A DNA stretch of 6,248 bases from Cyanobacteria bacterium UBA7694. GTDB taxonomy: Bacteria; Cyanobacteriota; Sericytochromatia; UBA7694. Of the stretch, positions 1-5,140 are shown piece after piece; the stretch's first letter is position 1, and every line of letters starts with the position of its first letter. The position numbers and the translations under genes were made by a program. The notes beneath the pieces were generated by a model. That model saw only the letters and a list, made by a program, of their open reading frames with translations, had not been told where the DNA came from and searched no databases. The DNA lies in the NCBI GenBank assembly GCA_002482705.1, contig DLGM01000447.1, forward strand, positions 1 to 6,248, written 5' to 3'.

Positions 1-1
1 G

Positions 2-535
2 TTACCGGCTGTAAATGGCTTCTCGGACAGCCTTGAGGGTTTCTTCATCCAGTCGTTTGGGGCCAGCACCCCTGCGGGCCTGAGCCTCCAATGCTTCAAG
101 TTTTTTATTGAGATCATCTGCCCATTTTTTCTGAAGTAAGTTGGCCGCGAATAACTTTGCAAAGCCCTGACTGGCTTTTGAAAGCAAAACGATTTTGTTT
201 TCGGGGGACATGTCTTCGGCTTCTTGCAGATCTACGAGAGATTCGATGAGGCCAGTTTGAATCATTGCAGCGACAGCAGAAGAACGGTCATCAGCAGAGT
301 CAGGAGCAGCACGCGTAATCAGTTGCGCAGCCTCGGTACCAGCTTTGATCGCGTTGAGCTTACGCTCCAACTTTTGGCCATACCGATGCACAGACGAATG
401 GGAGATTTCAATGCCGCGCTCGTTAAGCAGTTCAGCAAGCTCTTCATAGCCAGAAAACCCGCGACGGGATAACTCGTCATCGAGCCACTGTCGGTCGTCT
501 GGAGAAAGTTGAGCTATCTTACTACGGGGGGCCAT
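2..535 (-). CDS. DUF3486 family protein, probable small terminase subunit (Mu gp27-like)
   Basis: This 177-aa complete protein starts MAPRSKIAQLSPDDRQWLDD, typical of DUF3486, with a helix-turn-helix at about 29-57 (SGYEELAELL followed by ISHSSVHRYGQKLERKL). A helical middle (QLITRAAPDSADD, then VAAMIQTGLIESLVDLQ) and a basic, coiled-coil C-terminus follow. Mu gp27 is the proposed small terminase subunit that recognises phage DNA for headful packaging, acting with the large subunit gp28. That gene should start just beyond position 1, outside the window. ATG 535 lies 3 bases after the gp26-like stop; the ribosome site (GGTG) is weak. Confidence 0.9.
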   Translation of the reverse strand: MAPRSKIAQLSPDDRQWLDDELSRRGFSGYEELAELLNERGIEISHSSVHRYGQKLERKLNAIKAGTEAAQLITRAAPDSADDRSSAVAAMIQTGLIESLVDLQEAEDMSPENKIVLLSKASQGFAKLFAANLLQKKWADDLNKKLEALEAQARRGAGPKRLDEETLKAVREAIYSR

Positions 536-538
536 ACA

Positions 539-850
539 TCACCACTGCTGTGGGCGCGCGATGCCAAGAGGGCAGTCGGTGCGGTAATCAACGACGTTTT
601 CACCATCTGCTGTCAGTTCGGCGTGCCACACTGAGAGCTTGTTGTTGAGTTGAACCAGCTTGCACTTTGAGAGGTAATTCAGTTCCTGACGGATCATAAG
701 GGTGGTCACAGGCAAAGAACCATCTTGAGCTGTAATCCGCAAAATGTTTTCATTACAACCGAGGGGACGGGCGTACCAGAGCGCACGCAACAGAACCCAA
801 CGCAGCTCCTCGCGTGTGGCGCGATCTGTATTTACTGGGATTTCATGCAT
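539..850 (-). CDS. Mu gp26-like phage protein, possible winged helix
   Basis: This 103-aa protein lies between gp25- and gp27-like genes, as Mu gp26 does, and overlaps the former by 8 bases. Helices TREELRWVLLRALWYARP (12-29) and TTLMIRQELNYLSKCKLVQL (49-68) are followed by a hairpin-like SVWHAELTADGENVVDY and a short end, TDCPLGIARPQQW. The helix-helix-hairpin order and the L-T-x-x-G-x-x-V-V-x-Y segment suggest a winged-helix fold, and the C-x-x-G-I-x-R-P ending is a conserved feature I recall for this phage family. A DNA-binding or terminase-accessory role is inference from the position next to the small terminase. Confidence 0.8.
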   Translation of the reverse strand: MHEIPVNTDRATREELRWVLLRALWYARPLGCNENILRITAQDGSLPVTTLMIRQELNYLSKCKLVQLNNKLSVWHAELTADGENVVDYRTDCPLGIARPQQW

Positions 851-1175
851 TGGGAGAAAGCCTCTTTGTCAGAATTTCGTAAAGGGTATCGAGCTTACCC
901 ATGAACACCGTCCATTCGCGGATACTGTCATCACGGCGCTGGTACTCATGCGGCAGTTGCAATAAAAAGGTCTTGAACTCTTTATCCAAGTCTTCGAGCT
1001 TTTTCTCAGCGCTAGAAATACGGTCATTTGTAGTCTTGAGGCGATCAGAGAACTCTTTGAGCGTGCCCTTTATCAGCAAGCGTGTGAGCACATAAATGCC
1101 ACCCATGAGCAGGCTGGTCCAGCCCAGAAATAGGCCAACCAGCCACACAAATTGAACCCAGCCGATTGTAATCAT
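843..1175 (-). CDS. DUF2730 family membrane coiled-coil protein (Mu gp25-like)
   Basis: This 110-aa protein has one N-terminal membrane helix (about residues 5-31, WVQFVWLVGLFLGWTSLLMG), then a long charged coiled coil (36-80, LKEFSDRLKTTNDRISSAEK and LEDLDKEFKTFLLQLP), then an amphipathic end. Length, layout and its place directly before gp26- and gp27-like genes match the DUF2730/Mu gp25 family, whose function is not established. The single helix plus coiled coil also resembles inner-membrane spanins (Rz), and the lysis context allows that reading. ATG 1175 overlaps the holin-like stop as ATGA. Confidence 0.85.
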   Translation of the reverse strand: MITIGWVQFVWLVGLFLGWTSLLMGGIYVLTRLLIKGTLKEFSDRLKTTNDRISSAEKKLEDLDKEFKTFLLQLPHEYQRRDDSIREWTVFMGKLDTLYEILTKRLSPNA

Positions 1176-1396
1176 TGGATAGGTGGTTCTTGGGTTTCAG
1201 GCTTGCCGATGGGCTGCGTAGTCAGGGCTCGCATCACCATGTTGACGATAGGCAGAGCAGTAGCAACAGCAACGTAAAAGCCATGGTCACCGAACACGGG
1301 TTGCAGCACGCCCGTTGCGGCTTCAATGCCAGCCAACGCGGCAACGGCGATATTGATCCAGATGGTTTTTGATTGGTAAAGGGGTTTCGGTTGCAC
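1172..1396 (-). CDS. Holin-like small membrane protein
   Basis: This 74-aa protein probably starts at GTG 1396, because AAGGAG lies 7 bases upstream, directly after the peptidase stop, and the sequence upstream in the frame overlaps the peptidase without a better start. Two hydrophobic helices are visible, about 12-31 (IWINIAVAALAGIEAATGVL) and 39-56 (GFYVAVATALPIVNMVMR), joined by a short loop (QPVFGDH). The start is YQSKTIW and the end is Pro-rich and polar. YQSKTIW followed by two helices and R-x-L-T-T-x-P-I is a pattern I associate with small predicted holins or membrane proteins in the lysis block of tailed phages. A holin opens the inner membrane to let the endolysin out. The stop overlaps the next ATG as ATGA. 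Confidence 0.75.
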   Translation of the reverse strand: MQPKPLYQSKTIWINIAVAALAGIEAATGVLQPVFGDHGFYVAVATALPIVNMVMRALTTQPIGKPETQEPPIQ

Positions 1397-1409
1397 GTGA
1401 GTTCTCCTT

Positions 1410-1958
1410 CTATTTTTGAGCCAAGATACCCCAACCCAAGCTGCCACCGACAAGCCAGCGCGGGCCAAGATTTCGCTTGCTATACTGCAAAGCTTTGCCG
1501 TTACTATTCAGATAACCGCCGTTGATAAGGTCTAAATTGCCGTAGGGGTCATGCACGTAGTAGCGAGAACCATCAGCCGTGCGGCCAATGATTAAAATCC
1601 AGTGGCCACCGCCACGAGGAGCTGATACTGGCCCATGGTGCAAAATACCAATTGGCACTGGAATACCTTGGTTCAGCAAAGCATCAATATTGGACCAATT
1701 AAGGTTTTGCCTGAATACGGCTTGAACGCCATATGATTTAAGAGCCTGAAGCTGGGCGTGGGCCTGGGTTGTGTCACCGTATTGCAGCACGCGCCGCAAA
1801 TATACATCGTCTGCACTGATAATATCAGGCAGAGCGCGTGGCCGCAGGAATTTCAGCAGCATGGCATTCACGGAGCTGTAACACATCCGAGACGCCTGCC
1901 CAGGTACAAGGCTGTCTCGTTGACTGTAGTATGGGACAGGCAATAGGATTTCGTTCAT
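1410..1958 (-). CDS. C39-like cysteine peptidase, candidate endolysin
   Basis: This 182-aa protein has a papain-like/C39 triad: VPYYSQRDS at 8-16 (Q13 as a possible oxyanion residue), Cys26 in SRMCYSS, His119 in GGGHWILIIG and Asp137 in VHDPYGN. This order and spacing is typical of C39-like peptidases. No signal peptide or membrane helix is visible, so it would stay in the cytoplasm until released. It occupies the endolysin position of Mu-like phages, after mor and immediately before a holin-like gene; cleavage of peptidoglycan peptides is therefore the likely role, by inference. I chose ATG 1958 because the earlier in-frame ATG (2009) lies inside the terminator stem. The ribosome site is only GTGGG. 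Alternatively it could be a processing or bacteriocin-type protease. Confidence 0.82.
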   Translation of the reverse strand: MNEILLPVPYYSQRDSLVPGQASRMCYSSVNAMLLKFLRPRALPDIISADDVYLRRVLQYGDTTQAHAQLQALKSYGVQAVFRQNLNWSNIDALLNQGIPVPIGILHHGPVSAPRGGGHWILIIGRTADGSRYYVHDPYGNLDLINGGYLNSNGKALQYSKRNLGPRWLVGGSLGWGILAQK

Positions 1959-1970
1959 ATGCCCACGGTA

Positions 1971-2009
1971 CAAAAAATGAATGACCCCCGTCGCAGTGAC
2001 AAGGGTCAT
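1971..2009 (-). terminator. Intrinsic terminator after mor (probable end of early transcript)
   Basis: On the minus strand ATGACCC (2009-2003) pairs with GGGTCAT (1987-1981). The inner TTGTC and GACGG extend the stem with two G-U pairs and three Watson-Crick pairs, giving a 12-bp stem with the 5-base loop ACTGC. TCATTTTTTG follows, providing the U-run. On the plus strand the G-U positions become C-A mismatches and no T-run follows, so it is directional for the phage transcript. It begins about 20 bases after the mor stop, as expected for the early-transcript terminator that follows mor in Mu. Confidence 0.8.
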
Positions 2010-2029
2010 ACAAAAATCTGTAATCGGGC

Positions 2030-2434
2030 TTACGAGATTACACGTCGAACGTGACGGTCTGAAATTTTGAACTCACGGGCCACTTGTTGAATGGCTGGAC
2101 GCTTTAACTTGCCCCCCATCGTTAACTCAGAATAACGAGCCCGAATTTGCTTTCTTTGTTCAGAGACTTTCTTAAACCGCCCCATACCGATGTACAAAGG
2201 CTCACCGCCAAACGTACGGGATAATTTTGCTGTCAATTCAGAACCCAGCCTTTCTTCCAATTTTTTGTATTCCGCAGCACTGGGATCTACTGGCACACGG
2301 ATATGCAGCCCGCCCAGTGCCTGCTCAATTTTCTCTGCATCCTCAGCACCAAAGTAATGCTCAAGCAGGCTCTGCTCGGCAATGTGCTCAGGTGCTGCAT
2401 ATTCGCTCAGGTCAAAAAGGGGAGGCTGCTCCAT
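2030..2434 (-). CDS. mor: Mor-family transcription activator (middle/late switch)
   Basis: This 134-aa protein has the Mor/C family layout: a helical dimerisation N-terminus (about residues 12-75), a short beta strand after GGEPLYIGMGR (76-86), and a C-terminal helix-turn-helix (AIQQVAREFKISDRHVRRVI, 114-133). In Mu, Mor made from the early transcript binds a dyad upstream of the middle promoter and recruits RNA polymerase. Mor ends the early operon here too, with a strong terminator about 20 bases past its stop and lysis genes beyond. ATG 2434 has AAAGGAG 8 bases upstream and lies 2 bases after the previous TAA. The family also includes Mu C, but one such gene directly after gemA and before lysis genes is best called Mor. 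Confidence 0.9.
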   Translation of the reverse strand: MEQPPLFDLSEYAAPEHIAEQSLLEHYFGAEDAEKIEQALGGLHIRVPVDPSAAEYKKLEERLGSELTAKLSRTFGGEPLYIGMGRFKKVSEQRKQIRARYSELTMGGKLKRPAIQQVAREFKISDRHVRRVIS

Positions 2435-2436
2435 TT

Positions 2437-2901
2437 TTATGACTCCTTTGGTAAAAGATTCATTGTTTCGAGCACGGACCGGATGCCAGTCAAAGTGCTT
2501 TGACGCCGCTGCTCGCGTCGCGCGGGTGTTTCCATGGCTGGCGGCAGGGCCAATGGAGCTTGACGAGGCTCCATGGCAGCGAGCAAATCACCTGGGCTCG
2601 GCCATTTGGTAAACTCCATCAGCTTTAGGAATGCGGCATCTATACGGGCCGCGTCCTGATCTGGATTCCAGTCTATGTGCTGGTTGAGCAACACCATACG
2701 CCACGCCTTTGCGACTACGGCAATGGCTTTGGCGGGCGGGTGCCCCGGCAACCCCAACACAAATAAGTGTTTTAATCCGGTGGCCAGAACAGCTAAGAGC
2801 CATTTTTCGCGGGCGGCTTCAAAGTCAGGGTGACGCTGCTCTTTGGCAGGAACAAACCAGGTATTGCCGTCTGGCCCAACTTTAGGAATGTATTTACTCA
2901 T
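2437..2901 (-). CDS. Conserved phage protein of unknown function, upstream of mor
   Basis: This 154-aa protein starts at ATG 2901, overlapping the previous gene as ATGAGTAA. It is mostly helical: EAAREKWLLAVLATGLKHLFVLGLPG (residues 28-53, in two stretches), then PPAKAIAVVAKAWRMVL, then DAARIDAAFLKLMEF. A WPSPGDLLAAMEPR motif follows at 100-113, and the end is Pro-rich and basic (PPAMETPARREQRRQ). The WP-x-P-x-x-LL-x-x-(L/M)-x-PR motif in front of a basic tail recurs, as I remember, in uncharacterised proteins placed just before mor in transposable phages. The moderately hydrophobic stretch at 35-50 contains a Lys and a His and is probably a buried helix rather than a membrane segment. No function can be assigned. 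Confidence 0.8.
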   Translation of the reverse strand: MSKYIPKVGPDGNTWFVPAKEQRHPDFEAAREKWLLAVLATGLKHLFVLGLPGHPPAKAIAVVAKAWRMVLLNQHIDWNPDQDAARIDAAFLKLMEFTKWPSPGDLLAAMEPRQAPLALPPAMETPARREQRRQSTLTGIRSVLETMNLLPKES

Positions 2902-3148
2902 AGATCAGGGCGTCCAGCTCTGCAAGACCCACCTCCATGGCTGTCATGGGGCGGGGTGAAGCCTGGGTTTGCATGGGTGCTGGAGTAGAGTAAGCCGCAG
3001 AAGCCCCAATGCCCTGCAAGACTTGTTTTAAATAATTGTGGTTGCCCAGCGGCTTCCAGCCACCTTGAGCCTGTTTTTCACGCAGTGCCTCGGTGGTTTT
3101 GACCAGTGCAGCAGCAAGCCGGTTGTGATCGGGCGTGAGCTGGAGCAC
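2894..3148 (-). CDS. Conserved transposable-phage protein, C-terminal part (separated by a nonsense codon)
   Basis: This stretch is in the same frame as the preceding piece, beginning GAA GTG directly after its TAA. If translated alone it must start at GTG 3148, where the ribosome site is poor (AAGAAG immediately upstream), giving 84 aa; reinitiation after the nearby stop is possible. Residues 8-26 form a helix, and GGWKPLGNHNYLKQVL fits the C-terminal signature (aromatic, PL, H-x-YL-x-x-VL) of the same phage family. The end is Pro/Gln-rich, then acidic. Without the TAA the two parts would make one protein of 150 aa, a normal length for the family. The end overlaps the next gene by 8 bases. 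Confidence 0.65.
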   Translation of the reverse strand: MLQLTPDHNRLAAALVKTTEALREKQAQGGWKPLGNHNYLKQVLQGIGASAAYSTPAPMQTQASPRPMTAMEVGLAELDALIYE

Positions 3149-3151
3149 TTC

Positions 3152-3346
3152 TTATGCTAAACGCAGTTCCCGATCATGACTCAGATCGCGGCTGCGACTG
3201 CGGAAAAGCCCGGTGTATGCCAGCAGAGGGCGCGATAACTCTGTATGCAGTGTCTGTAGCAACGCAATCATTTCACGTCCCGCCTCGCTTTCCATGTGTA
3301 CTAGCAGGTCATATTCGACATAGCAACTGGGGCACTTAGTCCGCAT
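3152..3346 (-). CDS. Conserved transposable-phage protein, N-terminal part (ends at an in-frame TAA)
   Basis: The start is ATG 3346, with GGGAGG 8 bases upstream; a GTG directly before it (3349) is possible. The 64 residues begin with a CPSC knuckle (Cys 5 and 8), followed by a helical HMESEAGREMIALLQTL and then LLAYTGLFRSRSRDLSHDRE. That last segment matches, from memory, a widespread protein of Mu-like phages in which a cysteine-pair N-terminus is followed by an L-x-YLxLF-[RK] segment and a D-R helix, and which normally continues for about 80-100 more residues. Here the frame stops at TAA (3154-3152), and the expected continuation resumes in the same frame one codon later. It is best read as the first part of a broken gene. 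The family's function is unknown to me. Confidence 0.7.
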   Translation of the reverse strand: MRTKCPSCYVEYDLLVHMESEAGREMIALLQTLHTELSRPLLAYTGLFRSRSRDLSHDRELRLA

Positions 3347-3479
3347 CACACTCCCCTCCCTCTTCTAAATCCCGCTCAGACAAAGCATGTTCACTGCAAC
3401 AGCAGCAATAGCGGCAGCAATCACAATCAGGACAATAAGCAAACGTCATTCCACAGTCAAAACATGATGACAGGCTCAT
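3336..3479 (-). CDS. 47-aa cysteine-rich protein, probable metal binder
   Basis: A short frame starts at ATG 3479, overlapping the gemA stop as ATGA, and ends at TAA 3338-3336, overlapping the next gene's start. The 47 residues include eleven cysteines (6, 9, 16, 19, 21, 22, 25, 26, 27, 28, 44): two CxxC knuckles (CFDC, CPDC) followed immediately by CDCCRYCCCC, and an acidic tail (SERDLEEGGECDAD). The two CxxC pairs could hold one zinc, while the extra cysteines resemble metallothionein-like clusters. Support for a real gene comes from the seamless overlaps on both sides and the non-random CxxC spacing. The family is unknown to me; roles in metal binding or in binding a host protein are inference. 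Confidence 0.75.
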   Translation of the reverse strand: MSLSSCFDCGMTFAYCPDCDCCRYCCCCSEHALSERDLEEGGECDAD

Positions 3480-3889
3480 TTGCGTTTACCCCCTTGCCCA
3501 TTGCGCTGCTGGTCATAGACCAGGGCGGCAACAACTTTGTGCAACTGCTTAGGGGTGGCCCATTCCAATTTGTCAGGGGCGTCGCCGCCAAACATATGCT
3601 TCAACATGGACTCAACGTATGTAATGGGGCGATCTCCGAGCATCGCATAGATTTTTTTGACCATCCGAATCTTGTCATTTGGCACCCCTACACGGGGTTT
3701 GTGCCAAATCTTTTTGTACTGTTTTTTCACTCCGAGGGCTTGCATGACTGTTGCGCGTTCAGCGTCATTCAGTTCGCCCGCGCTGCGTTTGCCCGTTAGG
3801 CTCTCAAGCGTATCCCGGTACAGTTCGTCATCAAGCCCTAAGCGCGTTTTCGCCGCATGAATGAGAGCCAAGTCTTTTTTTCTGTCCAT
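3476..3889 (-). CDS. gemA: GemA-like regulatory protein (DUF1018, Mu gp16 family)
   Basis: This 137-aa protein matches the GemA/DUF1018 family in its hallmark N-terminus: LALIHAAKTRLGLDDELYRD, followed by LESLTGKRSAGELNDAERATVMQAL, where the TGK-S-x-x-L-x-x-x-E pattern is diagnostic. The C-terminal half (residues 70-130) is helical, with a DKIRMVKKIYAMLGD segment, and the end is basic. In Mu, gem (gene expression modulation) lies in the semi-essential early region just before mor and alters host gene expression; the mechanism is poorly defined. ATG 3889 has an AGG motif 6 bases upstream and lies 7 bases after the previous stop. The stop overlaps the next ATG as ATGA, a typical coupling junction. 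Confidence 0.93.
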   Translation of the reverse strand: MDRKKDLALIHAAKTRLGLDDELYRDTLESLTGKRSAGELNDAERATVMQALGVKKQYKKIWHKPRVGVPNDKIRMVKKIYAMLGDRPITYVESMLKHMFGGDAPDKLEWATPKQLHKVVAALVYDQQRNGQGGKRK

Positions 3890-3896
3890 ATAAGCC

Positions 3897-4205
3897 TCAA
3901 TCTCTTACCAATCGCTGTTGGTGAATATACAACTCAAATTTGGCACCATTCATCAATGTTACGGTTGACTCCATACAAAACCACCCTGGCCCGCAGCCAC
4001 TGGCAGTTGTTTTGAATGGAGCTTGCACAATGGCAGCGGTATCACCAAAAAGTGATTCAAGGATGGATAGTGCGGTTGATTCTAAGGCGGCATCCAAGTC
4101 TGCACGGGTCATTTCTGGGGTGCATTTGGTTTCGATTTTCGCCGACAAAACCAGGGGAGCAAGCAGCGGCAATACATCGATATTGGATTCATTCGTTTTT
4201 GTCAT
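3897..4205 (-). CDS. Unrecognised early phage protein, 102 aa
   Basis: The start is ATG 4205, overlapping the end of the Gly-X3 gene by 17 bases; the upstream GGGGCC is only a weak ribosome site, so it may rely on coupling. The N-terminal half is probably helical (PLLAPLVLSAKIE, then MTRADLDAALESTALSILESLF). The C-terminal half looks like a small beta domain, with GCGPGWFCMESTVTLMNGAKFE containing two cysteines seven residues apart. There is no clear membrane segment. I do not recognise the family. It sits directly before gemA in the early operon. Confidence 0.75.
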   Translation of the reverse strand: MTKTNESNIDVLPLLAPLVLSAKIETKCTPEMTRADLDAALESTALSILESLFGDTAAIVQAPFKTTASGCGPGWFCMESTVTLMNGAKFELYIHQQRLVRD

Positions 4206-4413
4206 TGTTGAGGCCCCGGTCTTGAAAACGTTTTAGAGCGCTGTGGGTCGCTATTGCGACTCTCTTCATGTGAAACTGAAGAGCTACAGCATCAATGCCA
4301 AACCGCTGGTTGATGCCATCTGCATAGCCTTTATGAAAACCCTTATCGTATCCGGCCTTAAACCCGGCTTTGTAGCCTACATTGTGGCGTTTTTTATGAC
4401 GATTGTGACCCAT
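4189..4413 (-). CDS. Small basic protein with a Gly-X3 repeat
   Basis: This 74-aa protein starts at ATG 4413, preceded by AAAGGAG with 6 bases of spacing, a strong ribosome site. It begins with a His/Lys/Arg-rich stretch (GHNRHKKRHN) and then has six glycines every fourth residue (13, 17, 21, 25, 29, 33), mostly as G-aromatic-x-x (GYKAGFKAGYDKGFHKGYADG in two joined parts). Such GX3 runs form close-packing helices in other proteins, for example the deca-GX3 region of Yae1-type proteins and some coiled-coil adaptors. The rest is mixed helix. Homology to those families is not claimed. It overlaps the preceding gene by 37 bases and the next by 17, so translational coupling is likely. Confidence 0.75.
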   Translation of the reverse strand: MGHNRHKKRHNVGYKAGFKAGYDKGFHKGYADGINQRFGIDAVALQFHMKRVAIATHSALKRFQDRGLNNDKNE

Positions 4414-4709
4414 GCTCTTCTCCTTTGCGTTTCACGTAATTGTTTGAGTTTGGCAATCTCAGCTTCAGCGATGAAGTTGCGCTGGCGGCTGGGCGCAGGC
4501 TGTGGGCTCGTCTCACCAGCACAGGTCAGCAGGTGACTTGTATGCCCGGTATAGGCAAACTCCGTAACACGTATATGCCCATTCAACGGAATGCGAATCC
4601 GGCCCGACTTGGCCCAGGTGATGGCCGCACCGCAACGCTGGCACAGCGCCCAGTTGGTCGGGCAGGTGCAATGATCAGGCTCAGGGCACTGGCAGAATGG
4701 GTGTCGCAT
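4377..4709 (-). CDS. Cysteine-cluster (probable zinc-binding) early phage protein
   Basis: This 110-aa protein starts at ATG 4709, which has a clean AGGAGG 9 bases upstream inside the end of the previous gene (29-base overlap). The frame is open further upstream, but without a comparable start signal. The N-terminus carries six cysteines at 6, 8, 14, 16, 23 and 26 in the pattern C-x-C-x5-C-x-C-x6-C-x2-C, with a His at 13, which strongly suggests one or two bound zinc ions. The middle has alternating polar and hydrophobic residues (RIRIPLNGHIRVTEF) suggestive of beta strands, and the end is basic with a short helix. The fold is zinc-ribbon-like but I cannot name a family. DNA, RNA or protein binding are all possible. 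Its final 37 bases overlap the next gene. Confidence 0.8.
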   Translation of the reverse strand: MRHPFCQCPEPDHCTCPTNWALCQRCGAAITWAKSGRIRIPLNGHIRVTEFAYTGHTSHLLTCAGETSPQPAPSRQRNFIAEAEIAKLKQLRETQRRRAWVTIVIKNATM

Positions 4710-5139
4710 TCTCAGCGGCCTCCTGAAGAGCCTGTTGTTTATCACGCAATTGTTGTAGCCGAGCCACGCGCAGGTCATAGGCCGTTCGTTCAACCTCATA
4801 AGAAAACAGCCCCTGCCGGAATACACGCAAAGCAGCTTGTAACTCAATAAGCTCCGAAATAACCTCATGCTTTTTATCGATCAAGGCAGAAGCATTGAAG
4901 CTTTGGGCTTTGCGCTTGAGGGTTGCGATTTGCGGCTCTAAATCGTTGAACTTAGCTAGACGAGCTTTACTTGAAAGCTTGGGATCTCCCATTGCTTTAG
5001 AAAGCTCTAATTGAAGTGCATATAGTTGCTCGTATGGCGGGTTTGCCAAGTCGTGCTCAAGCTTATCTATCTGTTTTTGATGTTTTGCAATAGCGGCCAT
5101 CAGAGCACGTTCAATAGCGCTGGGAATGGATTTGGACAT
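4681..5139 (-). CDS. Unrecognised early phage protein, predicted coiled coil
   Basis: This 152-aa protein is not one I recognise. It is almost entirely charged, heptad-rich helix: AAIAKHQKQIDKLEHDL near the start, then long Leu/Lys/Glu/Gln segments through to about residue 140, then a short Pro-rich end (PILPVP). It has no signal peptide or membrane segment, so it is probably a cytoplasmic, oligomeric helical protein. I chose ATG 5139, one base after the MuB stop; GTG 5148 is an in-frame alternative that would overlap MuB by 8 bases. Mu carries kil and gam after B, but this sequence does not resemble Mu Gam as I know it. Its place in the early operon suggests a replication or host-takeover accessory, which is inference only. 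Confidence 0.8.
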   Translation of the reverse strand: MSKSIPSAIERALMAAIAKHQKQIDKLEHDLANPPYEQLYALQLELSKAMGDPKLSSKARLAKFNDLEPQIATLKRKAQSFNASALIDKKHEVISELIELQAALRVFRQGLFSYEVERTAYDLRVARLQQLRDKQQALQEAAENATPILPVP

Positions 5140-5140
5140 G

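Noticed and set aside
1078..1174. Embedded Rz1-like lipoprotein in an alternative frame of the gp25-like gene
   Set aside because: The shifted frame closes after about 32 codons and has no convincing lipobox.
1397..1468. Upstream extension of the holin-like gene
   Set aside because: It would overlap the peptidase gene and add a basic stretch before YQSKTIW, while a well-placed AAGGAG points to GTG 1396.
1959..2009. Extended start (ATG 2009) for the C39-like peptidase
   Set aside because: The first codons would lie inside the terminator hairpin, there is no Shine-Dalgarno upstream, and the extra 17 residues are not a signal peptide. ATG 1958 gives the usual short lead to the VPYYSQ motif.
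3464..3799. Plus-strand open frame of 111 codons starting with a hydrophobic stretch
   Set aside because: It lies opposite gemA, which has clear family motifs. No ribosome site or promoter supports it, and every well-supported gene is on the minus strand.
4440..4850. Plus-strand open frame of 136 codons
   Set aside because: It is antisense to the cysteine-cluster and coiled-coil genes, both with minus-strand coupling and (for the former) an AGGAGG site. The composition looks like a shadow frame.
4710..4868. Upstream extension of the cysteine-cluster gene
   Set aside because: The extra frame overlaps the coiled-coil gene deeply, whereas ATG 4709 has AGGAGG at the right distance.
4681..5139. 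Mu Gam host-nuclease inhibitor
   Set aside because: The coiled coil and position fit loosely, but I see none of the Gam sequence features I know, so no name is given.
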